Shown here piece after piece: positions 15,527 through 23,449 of a stretch of 36,845 bases of DNA. The notes beneath the pieces are model-generated. The model was not told the origin of the DNA and did not search any database. It saw only the letters and a list, made by a program, of their open reading frames with translations. Numbering within the stretch: the first letter of the stretch is position 1; the number at the start of each line of letters is the position of its first letter. This stretch comes from Prevotella sp. GTDB lineage: Bacteria; Bacteroidota; Bacteroidia; Bacteroidales; Bacteroidaceae. The translations under genes and the position numbers were made by a program. The DNA is taken from contig JAILFH010000079.1 in the NCBI GenBank assembly GCA_024697645.1, positions 1-36,845 of the forward strand, in the 5' to 3' direction.

Positions 15527-15991
15527 ATGGAAAAAATTGACAAACTCGACAAAAAGATTTTAAGCATACTATCAAAGAACGCCCGAATTCCGTTTAAGGA
15601 TGTGGCAGCAGAGTGTGGTGTCTCCCGTGCCGCCATTCACCAGCGCGTACAGCGCCTTGTGGAGGAAGGTGTCATCATGGGCAGCGGATTCGACGTGAAC
15701 CCCAAGAGTCTGGGTTACACTACCTGTACCTATGTGGGAATGAATCTCGAGCGCGGTTCTATGTATAAGGATGTTGTGAAGTGTCTGCTTGAAATTCCGG
15801 AAATTGTTGAATGCCATTTCACGACTGGCGGCTACACGATGCTCCTGAAACTCTTTGCCCGGGACAATGAACAACTTATGGACCTGCTGAACAACAAACT
15901 GCAGGGTATTCCGGGTGTAGTTTCGACGGAGACGCTCATCTCGCTCGAACAAAGCATCAAACGTGAAATACCAGTATCTATAGAAGAATGA
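15527..15991 (+). CDS. Lrp/AsnC family transcriptional regulator
   Basis: DNA-binding regulator of the feast/famine family, which usually senses amino acids. The N-terminal winged HTH (1-60) shows LDKKILSILSKNARIPFKDVAAECGVSRAAIHQRVQRLVEEGVI. The C-terminal RAM domain (70-154) shows the betaalphabeta fold pattern around VVKCLLEIPEIVECHFTTGG and GIPGVVSTETLISLEQS. At 154 aa it is of normal size. Its last codons overlap the start of the peptidase fusion gene by 4 bp (ATGA), so translation is probably coupled, and the regulator likely controls amino-acid or peptide catabolism, including its own operon. Confidence 0.92.
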   Translation: MEKIDKLDKKILSILSKNARIPFKDVAAECGVSRAAIHQRVQRLVEEGVIMGSGFDVNPKSLGYTTCTYVGMNLERGSMYKDVVKCLLEIPEIVECHFTTGGYTMLLKLFARDNEQLMDLLNNKLQGIPGVVSTETLISLEQSIKREIPVSIEE

Positions 15992-17820
15992 AAAACTACG
16001 ACCTTCAATCGCATCTCGATGCGATTTATAGTTCCTTTCCAGAGGGCGTACAGCGCCCACTCATTGGCCTGACCGCCAATTATGCGGGAACTGACGCCAC
16101 CTTGCGCGACCGCTATTATCAGCAGATTGTCGATGCGGGTGGCACACCTGTGATTATACCTCCCATTGCTGATAAAGACGTGATTGTCAACACATTGGAA
16201 CATCTCGATGCCTTGATGCTCACGGGTGGCGGCGACTATAATCCGCTTTGGGGTAATGAGGAACCCTCCTCCCAACTCCACAAGATTAATGCGACGCGTG
16301 ACTTGCCCGAGTTGCTGATTACTCGTCTGGCCTATAACCGGCAGATTCCTATGCTGGGTATCTGTCGAGGCATGCAGACGTTGGCTATGGCGCTCGATGG
16401 TCATGTGGCTCAGGACCTTTCGTTGCTGCGTGTTGAGACTCCTCCCCAACCCAAACGCAAGTTCTCTTCGCAGCCGGAACCACCGGCAAAGCAACCTCTG
16501 CTGAAACATTCACAGGATGCTGATCGCGAAGAGTTGACCCATACGGTTACGATAGTTGCCGGTAGCGAACTGGCAGGAATCTATGGGGAAGGCACCATAG
16601 CCGTGAACTCTTTCCACCATCAGGCTGTCGACAATCCCGGTCCGCGATTCCACGTTACGGCAACTGCTCCCGATGGCGTCATCGAGGCAATGGAGAGTAG
16701 CGAATACAAACCCATTATGGGTATTCAGTGGCACCCTGAGTGGTTGGGTGAAGATGGTCTGCCGATTTTCAAGTGGCTAGTCAATCAGGCCAAGAACTTC
16801 CACGTTGCCAAGCAGTTGCACCACCGTGTGCTCACACTCGACACGCATTGCGACACGCCGATGTTCTTCCCGCAGAACATTCGTTTCGAGCAGCGCGATC
16901 CTCGTATCCTCGTCGACTTGCACAAGATGACGGAAGGTCGTCAGGATGCTGTGATTATGGCGGCTTATCTGCCACAACCCAAGATTGGTGAGACGTTCTC
17001 CTCACTGGTGGAGAGTGCGGGTAAGGGACTTACTCCGAATGCCTATGCCAACCAGATCTTCGACAAGATAGAGACGATCGTTGAGCAGAATCGCCAGTAT
17101 CTGAGCATTGCCCGAACGCCGGCTGACCTCTACGAGGATAAGCGTCGTGGTCGCAAGTCCATTATGTTCGCCATCGAAAACGGACTGGCACTTGAGCACG
17201 ATCTGGGTAATGTGAAGCGATTTGCACAGCGAGGCGTGGTCTACATAACGCTTTGTCATAACGGCGACAACGACATCTGCGATTCTGCCCGTGGCTGTAA
17301 TACTCACGACGGTGTTTCACAGTTTGGTGAGCAGGTCATTCGCCAGATGAACGATCATGGTATTATGGTCGACCTGAGCCACGCGGGTGAGAAGAGTTTC
17401 TACGATGCACTCGAGATTAGTCAGACGCCCATTGTCTGCAGCCATAGCAATTGTCGTGCCCTTTGCGACCATCCGCGCAATCTGACCGACGACCAACTGC
17501 GCGCTCTTGCCAAGCGGGGTGGTGTGGCTCATACGACCATTTATCATGGATTCCTTCGTCAGCAAGGTGAGGCTTCAATTCTCGATGCTATCGACCATCT
17601 GGAGCATGCTATTCAGGTGATGGGTATCGACCACGTAGGACTTGGAACTGATTTCGATGGTGACGGTGGTGTCTGCGGATTGGCTAACTCTTCTGAACTC
17701 ATAAACTTCACCCTTCACTTGTTGCGTCGGAAGTATAGCGAACGCGACATCCGCAAGATTTGGGGTGCTAACTGGCTCAGGGTGATGGCAGAGGTTCAGG
17801 CGAAAGCCGTTCAACGATAA
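15988..17820 (+). CDS. fusion of C26 gamma-glutamyl hydrolase and M19 dipeptidase
   Basis: One 610-aa protein holds two peptidases. Residues ~20-270 are a class-I glutamine-amidotransferase-like C26 domain related to gamma-glutamyl-gamma-aminobutyrate hydrolase: LMLTGGGDYNP, nucleophile elbow LGICRGMQ (Cys126) and IQWHPEW (His249, Glu251). Residues ~278-605 are an M19 renal-dipeptidase domain: LTLDTHCDTP (His287, Asp289), VDLSHAGEKSF, PIVCSHSNCRALCDHPRN and HVGLGTDFDGDG. A Pro/Lys-rich segment (151-172) interrupts the C26 domain. No signal peptide is present, so it acts in the cytoplasm. Its start overlaps the Lrp gene by 4 bp and glutaminyl cyclase follows after 27 bp. A plausible substrate is a gamma-glutamyl peptide: C26 would remove glutamate and M19 would split the remaining dipeptide, as in glutathione breakdown. 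That is inference. Confidence 0.9.
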   Translation: MKNYDLQSHLDAIYSSFPEGVQRPLIGLTANYAGTDATLRDRYYQQIVDAGGTPVIIPPIADKDVIVNTLEHLDALMLTGGGDYNPLWGNEEPSSQLHKINATRDLPELLITRLAYNRQIPMLGICRGMQTLAMALDGHVAQDLSLLRVETPPQPKRKFSSQPEPPAKQPLLKHSQDADREELTHTVTIVAGSELAGIYGEGTIAVNSFHHQAVDNPGPRFHVTATAPDGVIEAMESSEYKPIMGIQWHPEWLGEDGLPIFKWLVNQAKNFHVAKQLHHRVLTLDTHCDTPMFFPQNIRFEQRDPRILVDLHKMTEGRQDAVIMAAYLPQPKIGETFSSLVESAGKGLTPNAYANQIFDKIETIVEQNRQYLSIARTPADLYEDKRRGRKSIMFAIENGLALEHDLGNVKRFAQRGVVYITLCHNGDNDICDSARGCNTHDGVSQFGEQVIRQMNDHGIMVDLSHAGEKSFYDALEISQTPIVCSHSNCRALCDHPRNLTDDQLRALAKRGGVAHTTIYHGFLRQQGEASILDAIDHLEHAIQVMGIDHVGLGTDFDGDGGVCGLANSSELINFTLHLLRRKYSERDIRKIWGANWLRVMAEVQAKAVQR

Positions 17821-17847
17821 AATAGTAAATAAGGTAGAAAAACTACA

Positions 17848-18891
17848 ATGAAGAAAAATATGATCAGAATAGGCATTGCTGCCCTCCTGCTTGCTGCATT
17901 AGCATATGGTTGGAGTACAGTCAGTGAACTTTTTAAGGCAAGTCCTGAGACTGAAGACATTGAAGAATTGGAGAAGGTGAAGCCTGTTGGTCCTTCGTTC
18001 TCTGCCGACTCTGCCTATGCTTTTTGCGAAGCACAATGTAACTTTGGACCGCGTGCAATGAACATGCCCGGACACGAGCAATGCAGGGAGTGGATTGTGG
18101 AGAAGTTTAGCCAATATGGCTGCAAGGTCACCGAACAGCATGCAGATCTGACGGGTTATAATGGCACAACGCTGAAGTCAACGAATATCATCGCACAGTT
18201 TCGCCCGGAACTCACTACGCGCATTCTGCTTTGTGCTCACTGGGACAGTCGTCCCTGGGCCGATAACGATCCAGACGAAGCCAACTGGCACAAGCCCATT
18301 CTCGCTGCCAACGATGCTGCTTCGGGTGTAGCAGTGATGCTCGAGATAGCCCGTCAACTTTCCATCAGTGCCGATAGCACCAGTTTCAATCCCCAACTGG
18401 GTGTCGACTTCATCTGTTTCGACGCTGAAGACTGGGGAACTCCGCAGTGGGAGGAAGATCAGACCAACAGCGGAGACTCATGGGCGCTGGGTGCACAGTA
18501 TTTTGCCCAGAACCTTCCCGAAGGCTATGAGGCTCGCTACGGCATTCTCCTCGATATGGTCGGTGGACAAGGCGCACAGTTCTGTCAGGAGATTATGTCG
18601 CAGCAGTATGCTCCCGCTATTGTGAAGAAGGTGTGGCGTGCAGCCCGTCAGGCGGGCTATGGAAGTTTCTTCCCGAAGAAGGACGGTGGTGGAATCACCG
18701 ACGATCATATCCCACTTAATCAGATAGCGAAGATTCCGACAATTGATATTATTCCCTTCCATCCCGACTGTCCGCAGAGTTCGTTCGGACCTACTTGGCA
18801 CACGGTCGATGACAACATGCAGCACATTGATCCCAACACGCTGAAGGCTGTTGGCCAGACGGTGATTCAGGTGCTTTGGACTGAGAAGTAG
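17848..18891 (+). CDS. M28-type glutaminyl-peptide cyclotransferase
   Basis: Predicted type-II (mammalian-like) glutaminyl cyclase, converting N-terminal Gln of exported proteins to pyroglutamate. Enzymes of this type are known from Porphyromonas, Tannerella and Prevotella. An N-terminal membrane segment or signal anchor (about 5-22, IRIGIAALLLAALAYGW) places it in the periplasm. The M28 fold shows LLCAHWDSRPWAD (His131), AANDAASG (Asp156), ICFDAEDWG (Glu194 as candidate general base, Asp195 as zinc ligand), LLDMVGG and GPTWHTVDDNMQHID (His318). At 347 aa it fits the family. It lies 27 bp after the peptidase fusion and is probably cotranscribed. An M28 aminopeptidase is the alternative, but a single-zinc ligand set and WHTVDD favour the cyclase. 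Confidence 0.85.
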   Translation: MKKNMIRIGIAALLLAALAYGWSTVSELFKASPETEDIEELEKVKPVGPSFSADSAYAFCEAQCNFGPRAMNMPGHEQCREWIVEKFSQYGCKVTEQHADLTGYNGTTLKSTNIIAQFRPELTTRILLCAHWDSRPWADNDPDEANWHKPILAANDAASGVAVMLEIARQLSISADSTSFNPQLGVDFICFDAEDWGTPQWEEDQTNSGDSWALGAQYFAQNLPEGYEARYGILLDMVGGQGAQFCQEIMSQQYAPAIVKKVWRAARQAGYGSFFPKKDGGGITDDHIPLNQIAKIPTIDIIPFHPDCPQSSFGPTWHTVDDNMQHIDPNTLKAVGQTVIQVLWTEK

Positions 18892-18965
18892 AATCTAATG
18901 AAGGGTCGAAGGCCTATCTGCTTCTCGACTTCTGAAAATTTGTTAGGTAATCATTGTATCGCAAT

Positions 18966-19042
18966 AAAAAGTTTGGTTGTTTGCCCGATTCTTTGTATAT
19001 TTGCAAAATAGAAAGGATAGAGAGGAAACAACCAAACTTTTT
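18966..19042. repeat. 17-bp perfect inverted repeat flanking the sulfatase promoter
   Basis: Left arm aaaaagtttggttgttt (18966-18982) and right arm aaacaaccaaacttttt (19026-19042) are exact reverse complements, 43 bp apart. The -7 box (18996-19003) lies between them and the -33 TTTG (18972-18975) lies inside the left arm. Because the left arm is upstream of the predicted transcription start, it cannot form an RNA hairpin with the right arm in the main transcript. A DNA-level role (site-specific inversion or paired operators) is more likely. Confidence 0.85.
18972..19003 (+). promoter_or_regulatory. sulfatase promoter
   Basis: TTTG at 18972-18975 and TATATTTG at 18996-19003 are 20 nt apart, followed by GCAAAA. 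The leader to ATG 19051 is about 42 nt and contains the right arm of the inverted repeat. Confidence 0.75.
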
Positions 19043-19050
19043 GTCGCGAA

Positions 19051-20484
19051 ATGAAGAACAATCAACTGAAACTGCCGGTAGTGGCCATTGGTGCTTTGGC
19101 GCTAACCGCTCATGAGGCGGAGGCAAAGCGGCTGAAACCCACACCGGAGCGTCCGAATATCATTTTCATCCTGGCCGATGACATGGGCTATGGTGACTTG
19201 TCGTGCTATGGGTCGAAGTTTGTGAAGACTCCTAACATCGACCAGTTGGCAGCCACAGGCACTCGGTTCGACCAATGCTATGCGGGCAGTGGAATCTCAT
19301 CGCCCTCTCGTTGTGCACTGATGACAGGTAAGCATAGTGGTAAAGGCCGCATTCGCGATAATATGTGTACGGCGAATGGTATTACCGGACTGAAGATTAC
19401 GCCTCAGGGCGACACGACAATTGTACGGCGAACCAATCTGATGCCCGAAGACACCACGCTGGCTACTGTCCTCGGAGCAGCAGGCTATCGCACTTGCCTC
19501 GTGAACAAATGGCATCTGGACGGTTATGACCCAGGTGCTGCCCCCAATCATCGCGGTTTCGATGAGTTCTACGGTTGGCTCATCTCAACGGTCTATAGCA
19601 ACGATCCCTACTACTATCCCTATTGGCGATTTCACGGTGACTCGCTCATTAATATCACAGAGAATGAGCACGATCAGCACGTCATTCACAACACCGACCT
19701 TTCGACCGACGACGCTATCGGATTCATCAATCGCAACCGCAAGAATTCGTTCTTTCTATATCTGGCCTATGATGCCCCACATGAGCCTTACAATATTGAC
19801 GACACGTCGTGGTACGACGACCAAAGTCAGTGGGATAGTAACACGAAACGCTATGCTGCGCTCATCACTCACATGGATCAAGCCATCGGCCGCTTGCTCA
19901 AGGAACTCGACCGGCTTCATCTGCGGGAGAAGACGCTCATCATCTTCGCCAGCGACAATGGTGCCGCTGTGCAGGCTCCGCTCGAGCAGTTGAACTGCAA
20001 TGCGGGTTTCCGAGGTCGTAAGGGCTTGCTCTATGAAGGCGGCATTCGCGTGCCGCTCATCGTCAACCAACCTGGTCGTGTTCCTGTTCGGCGCTTGCAG
20101 AATACAGTCTATTTCCCCGATATGATGCCCACCTTCGCGGCTCTTGCCAACGCGGAAAAGGCTTTGCCTCAGGGCTATAGCGGGCAGAACATCCTACCGT
20201 TGTTCTATGGCGAGGAAGTTGATACCGACCATCGTCTACTCTACTGGGAGTTTACGGGTAAGCAGCGTGCAGCCCGCTATGGGAAATGGAAATGCGTGAC
20301 GATTAAGAAGGACGCGCCCTTGGAACTCTACAATCTTGAGGAAGACCCAGGTGAGCGAAATAACCTTGCGAGTGAATATCCCGAATTGGTCCAGTGGTTC
20401 GATAAGGAGATGAAGGCGCAGCACGTTCCTTCGCCTTGCTGGCCGCTGCCCGGCGAGGAGTTTCCCGAACAGAAGGGTCTATAA
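19051..20484 (+). CDS. secreted sulfatase (Ser-type, arylsulfatase superfamily)
   Basis: Hydrolyses sulfate esters, probably on host or plant glycans, in the periplasm. A signal peptide spans about 1-25 (VVAIGALALTAHEAEA). Metal-binding NIIFILADDMGYGDLSCYG (Asp43, Asp44) is followed by the sulfatase signature SSPSRCALMTGKHSG, matching S-x-P-S-R-x-x-L-x-T-G. The residue converted to formylglycine would be Ser83, so an anaerobic radical-SAM maturase (anSME) is needed; none is in this window. Later metal-site motifs are VNKWHLDGYD, FFLYLAYDAPHEPY and IIFASDNGAAV, with ELYNLEEDPGERNNLAS near the C-terminus. At 477 aa it fits family S1. The glycan target cannot be inferred; no SusC/D pair is adjacent. 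Expression may switch (see inverted repeat). Confidence 0.93.
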   Translation: MKNNQLKLPVVAIGALALTAHEAEAKRLKPTPERPNIIFILADDMGYGDLSCYGSKFVKTPNIDQLAATGTRFDQCYAGSGISSPSRCALMTGKHSGKGRIRDNMCTANGITGLKITPQGDTTIVRRTNLMPEDTTLATVLGAAGYRTCLVNKWHLDGYDPGAAPNHRGFDEFYGWLISTVYSNDPYYYPYWRFHGDSLINITENEHDQHVIHNTDLSTDDAIGFINRNRKNSFFLYLAYDAPHEPYNIDDTSWYDDQSQWDSNTKRYAALITHMDQAIGRLLKELDRLHLREKTLIIFASDNGAAVQAPLEQLNCNAGFRGRKGLLYEGGIRVPLIVNQPGRVPVRRLQNTVYFPDMMPTFAALANAEKALPQGYSGQNILPLFYGEEVDTDHRLLYWEFTGKQRAARYGKWKCVTIKKDAPLELYNLEEDPGERNNLASEYPELVQWFDKEMKAQHVPSPCWPLPGEEFPEQKGL

Positions 20485-20528
20485 ATGTTAAAAACGTTTA
20501 TACTAGTGCTATTTCGGAGAAATCTTTG

Positions 20529-20536
20529 TAAATTTG
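20529..20536 (+). promoter_or_regulatory. -7 element upstream of the rpoN operon
   Basis: TAAATTTG followed by GCATAC fits the -7 consensus. The -33 region is weak. The ATG at 20580 lies 43 nt downstream. A weak 9-bp hairpin (20481-20501) overlaps the sulfatase stop codon just upstream. Confidence 0.6.
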
Positions 20537-20579
20537 CATACTGATAAAAATCGAAGGACTAAACTCAAGAAAAAGAAAG

Positions 20580-21236
20580 ATGGCTACACAACACCCCCAA
20601 TGGTCAGACGAATACTGGCTGCTGCTGATGCAACTCTATCTGAGGAAACCAGTTGGCGTGAAGGCTCTCTATTCACGTCAGTTAGTCGGTTTGGCTCTCG
20701 AACTCCACATTCCCCCGCAGTTCCTCTATGAACAGATGTTTCGCTTGCGCACAATCGATACGCCGCGAATGGAGAAACTATGGAAGGACTATGGTAAGAA
20801 CCCACGCCGATTGAGTCGCGGTGTGAAGTTGCTGCGACAGAAACTGGGTGTAGCCGAACAGTTCTTCGATGGCGTGGAGACCAATGAGACTTGGGAGAAG
20901 GATTTCAAGCCCGTGGAACTGCCCGATGCAAATCAGAAGGCACCTACGCCTGCAGCACTGATAATGATTCTCGACCTTTATTTCCGGCTGACACCTTCAA
21001 CGATGGTGGTCGAAACTCCCGAGATTCAGGAACTGGCCCGACTGCTGAAGATGAAATCGGCAGAGGTGGTCGACATCATGGAAATCTATCAGTTCTGCGA
21101 CCCCTATTTGAAACGCAACGACTTCGTGATGAGTCCACTGCTCAGTCCTTGCCAGCAAATCTGGCAGCGATTCGGTAATGGCAGTCCGCAACAGTTGGCT
21201 GCCTTGGCTGCACAGTTGAAGGACTTCTTCGCTTAA
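20580..21236 (+). CDS. conserved-looking protein of unknown function upstream of rpoN
   Basis: I do not recognise a characterised family. The 218-aa product has no signal peptide or membrane segment and looks cytoplasmic and mostly helical. It opens MATQHPQWSDEYWLLLMQLYL and contains two similar helical blocks. The first (about 15-100) carries RQLVGLALELHIPPQFLYEQM and RLSRGVKLLRQKLGV; the second (about 120-200) carries ELARLLKMKSAEVVDIMEIYQFCDPY. Both read like a short HTH-type or tandem helical repeat. It is 27 bp upstream of rpoN and likely cotranscribed with it, so a role in regulation is possible but unproven. Confidence 0.75.
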   Translation: MATQHPQWSDEYWLLLMQLYLRKPVGVKALYSRQLVGLALELHIPPQFLYEQMFRLRTIDTPRMEKLWKDYGKNPRRLSRGVKLLRQKLGVAEQFFDGVETNETWEKDFKPVELPDANQKAPTPAALIMILDLYFRLTPSTMVVETPEIQELARLLKMKSAEVVDIMEIYQFCDPYLKRNDFVMSPLLSPCQQIWQRFGNGSPQQLAALAAQLKDFFA

Positions 21237-21263
21237 CAATATCTATTCAGGAAAGTTCAGACT

Positions 21264-22763
21264 ATGCCTCAGGAACTCGGACAAGAACAAAAACAGGAAC
21301 AACGGCTTAAGCAACGCCTCTCGCAGCAGCATCTGTTGCAGGTGAAACTCCTCGAAATGCCGCTCACCGAACTGGAGGAGAGCATCAACTCGGAACTCGA
21401 CGACAATCCAGCCCTCGAGGCAATGTCGCCCGACGATGCCCTCTATGAGGGTGATGCCCGCAATCAGGAGGGAGTGGGAGAGGAGAGTTTCGAGCAGCAG
21501 TCGGAGCGAGAGGAGCGTGAGGACGCACTCGACTCAGCACTTGCAGGGCTTGGCCGCGACGACGAGATGCCTGTGGCCCGAGGCTATTGGGACGAGACGC
21601 AGACTGCTGACCATGAGGAAATGGTCTATGGTGATACGGTCTCATTCTACGATAAACTGAAGGAGCAGATGAGTGAGGTGGAACTCAACGATGTGGAACG
21701 CGAAGTACTGGAATACCTGATAGGTTCGCTCGAGGACGATGGCTATCTGCACAAGGATTTGCATTTCATCAGTGACGAGTTGGCTATTTATCACAATATC
21801 GACTTGAGCGTCGAAGAGATTGAGCGCGTGCTGCATATTCTTCAGGACTTCGATCCTGCTGGTATTGGTGCCCGCAATCTGCAGGAATGCCTGTTGCTTC
21901 AGGTGAAGCGTAAGCCTCAGAGTTGGCTCAAGACTCAGTTGCGTCGACTATTCACTGATTATTTCGAGGAATTCACCAAGAAACATTGGGAAAAGATACG
22001 CGTGGGGCTCGACCTTAGCGAATTGCAGGTGGAAGAACTGAAGAAGGAAATACATCGACTGAATCCGAAGCCCGGCGCCTCGCTTGGCGAGACCATGGGA
22101 CGCAGCCTACAGCAAATCACTCCCGACTTCATCATCGACACCAATGACGGTGGAAAAGTGACGTTCACGCTGAATCGTGGTCAGGTGCCCGAACTGAAGG
22201 TTTCCCCATCGTTCACCGATATGGTTGAGACCTACAAGAGCAACCCCGAGGGAATGACCCGTCAGGATAAGGAGGCGTTGCTCTATGCGAAGGAGAAGGT
22301 CGAGAAGGCGCAGGGATTCATCGAGGCCATACGACAGCGTCGTCATACGCTCTACATCACGATGAAAGCCATTATCGAGTGGCAGATGAAATATTTCCAG
22401 GAAGGCGATGAGGCAGAATTGAAACCAATGATTCTGAAGGACATCGCTGCCCGAACAGGTCTCGACATCTCGACGATTTCGCGTGTGTCGAACGAGAAGT
22501 ATGCTCAAACCCCCTGGGGCACCTTCCCCCTGCGCTATTTCTTCAGCGACGGCTATACCACTGAAGATGGTGAGGAACTCTCAACAAGAAGAATCAAAGT
22601 GGCCCTCCGCGACATCATTGAGGGCGAGGATAAACATAAACCCCTGAGCGATGAGGCTCTTTCAGCCAAGTTGCGCGAGAAGGGATTCCCCGTTGCCAGA
22701 CGCACAGTAGCGAAGTATCGCGAACAGATTGGTGTGCCTGTGGCACGACTCAGAAAGCAATGA
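21264..22763 (+). CDS. rpoN: RNA polymerase sigma-54 factor
   Basis: Alternative sigma factor recognising -24/-12 promoters and needing AAA+ activators. The Gln-rich N-terminal region I (1-50, LGQEQKQEQRLKQRLSQQHLLQ and LTELEESINSELDDNPALE) is followed by an acidic region II (about 55-120), the core-binding region (DVEREVLEYLIGSLEDDGYL, DPAGIGARNLQECLLLQ), the HTH (DIAARTGLDISTISRVSNEKY) and the C-terminal RpoN box ARRTVAKYREQIGVP. At 499 aa it is full length. It overlaps the next gene by 4 bp (ATGA). No enhancer-binding activator is in the window. Confidence 0.97.
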   Translation: MPQELGQEQKQEQRLKQRLSQQHLLQVKLLEMPLTELEESINSELDDNPALEAMSPDDALYEGDARNQEGVGEESFEQQSEREEREDALDSALAGLGRDDEMPVARGYWDETQTADHEEMVYGDTVSFYDKLKEQMSEVELNDVEREVLEYLIGSLEDDGYLHKDLHFISDELAIYHNIDLSVEEIERVLHILQDFDPAGIGARNLQECLLLQVKRKPQSWLKTQLRRLFTDYFEEFTKKHWEKIRVGLDLSELQVEELKKEIHRLNPKPGASLGETMGRSLQQITPDFIIDTNDGGKVTFTLNRGQVPELKVSPSFTDMVETYKSNPEGMTRQDKEALLYAKEKVEKAQGFIEAIRQRRHTLYITMKAIIEWQMKYFQEGDEAELKPMILKDIAARTGLDISTISRVSNEKYAQTPWGTFPLRYFFSDGYTTEDGEELSTRRIKVALRDIIEGEDKHKPLSDEALSAKLREKGFPVARRTVAKYREQIGVPVARLRKQ

Positions 22764-23377
22764 AAGAGAAGCAGATCATTTTAGCAGCAAGGATCATCAG
22801 CATGATCTTCACACCATTCTACCTCCCTTTGGTAGGTATGGCGGCGCTGTTCATGTTCAGTTATCTCAGTTTGCAGCCCTTAGGTTATAAACTTTCGGTT
22901 CTCTTGCTCGTCTATCTGTTCACGATTCTGCTGCCCACATTGCTCATTCGTTTCTATCGTCTCCATCAGGGATGGTCGCTCATCGAGATGGGAGCGAAGG
23001 AACGTCGAATGGTGCCCTACATCATTTCCATCGTCTGTTATTTCGCGTGCTATCAGATTATGATGTGGCGTCATTTTCCCTATATCATCGGGATAGTATT
23101 GCTGACGGCTTTGGTCATTCAAGTGGCTTGCGCTCTCATCAATATCTGGTGGAAAATCTCTACCCACTCGGCTGCTATCGGCGGTATTGCCGGTGCGCTC
23201 ATCGCCTTCAGTTTCAAGTTCTCATTCAACCCTATCTGGTGGTTGTGCTTCATCATCATTCTGGCAGGACTCGTGGGTACTGCCCGTATGATTCTCCGTC
23301 AGCACACACTCTCGCAGGTGGTTGCAGGATTTGGTGTCGGCTTCGTCTGCGCGCTCAACCTCATCATTCGCTTCTGA
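22760..23377 (+). CDS. PAP2-like integral membrane protein
   Basis: About six hydrophobic segments span the 205 aa (for example IISMIFTPFYLPLVGMAALFMF, VLLLVYLFTILLPTLLI, IIGIVLLTALVIQVACAL). Two short motifs, ISTHSA and RMILRQHTLSQVVAGFGVG, resemble the later PAP2 phosphatase motifs (SGH and SRxxxxxHxxxxxxxG), with changes. It may be a phosphatidic acid or undecaprenyl-pyrophosphate phosphatase homologue at the inner membrane, but the first motif (KxxxxxxRP) is not clear, so activity is uncertain. It starts inside the rpoN stop (ATGA overlap), so it is translationally coupled. Confidence 0.75.
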   Translation: MKEKQIILAARIISMIFTPFYLPLVGMAALFMFSYLSLQPLGYKLSVLLLVYLFTILLPTLLIRFYRLHQGWSLIEMGAKERRMVPYIISIVCYFACYQIMMWRHFPYIIGIVLLTALVIQVACALINIWWKISTHSAAIGGIAGALIAFSFKFSFNPIWWLCFIIILAGLVGTARMILRQHTLSQVVAGFGVGFVCALNLIIRF

Positions 23378-23449
23378 ATGAAACAAGGGGCAAAAGGAAA
23401 CAAACTTCGGAACTTAAATGTCTAATCATATTATATCGAAAATAGAAAA

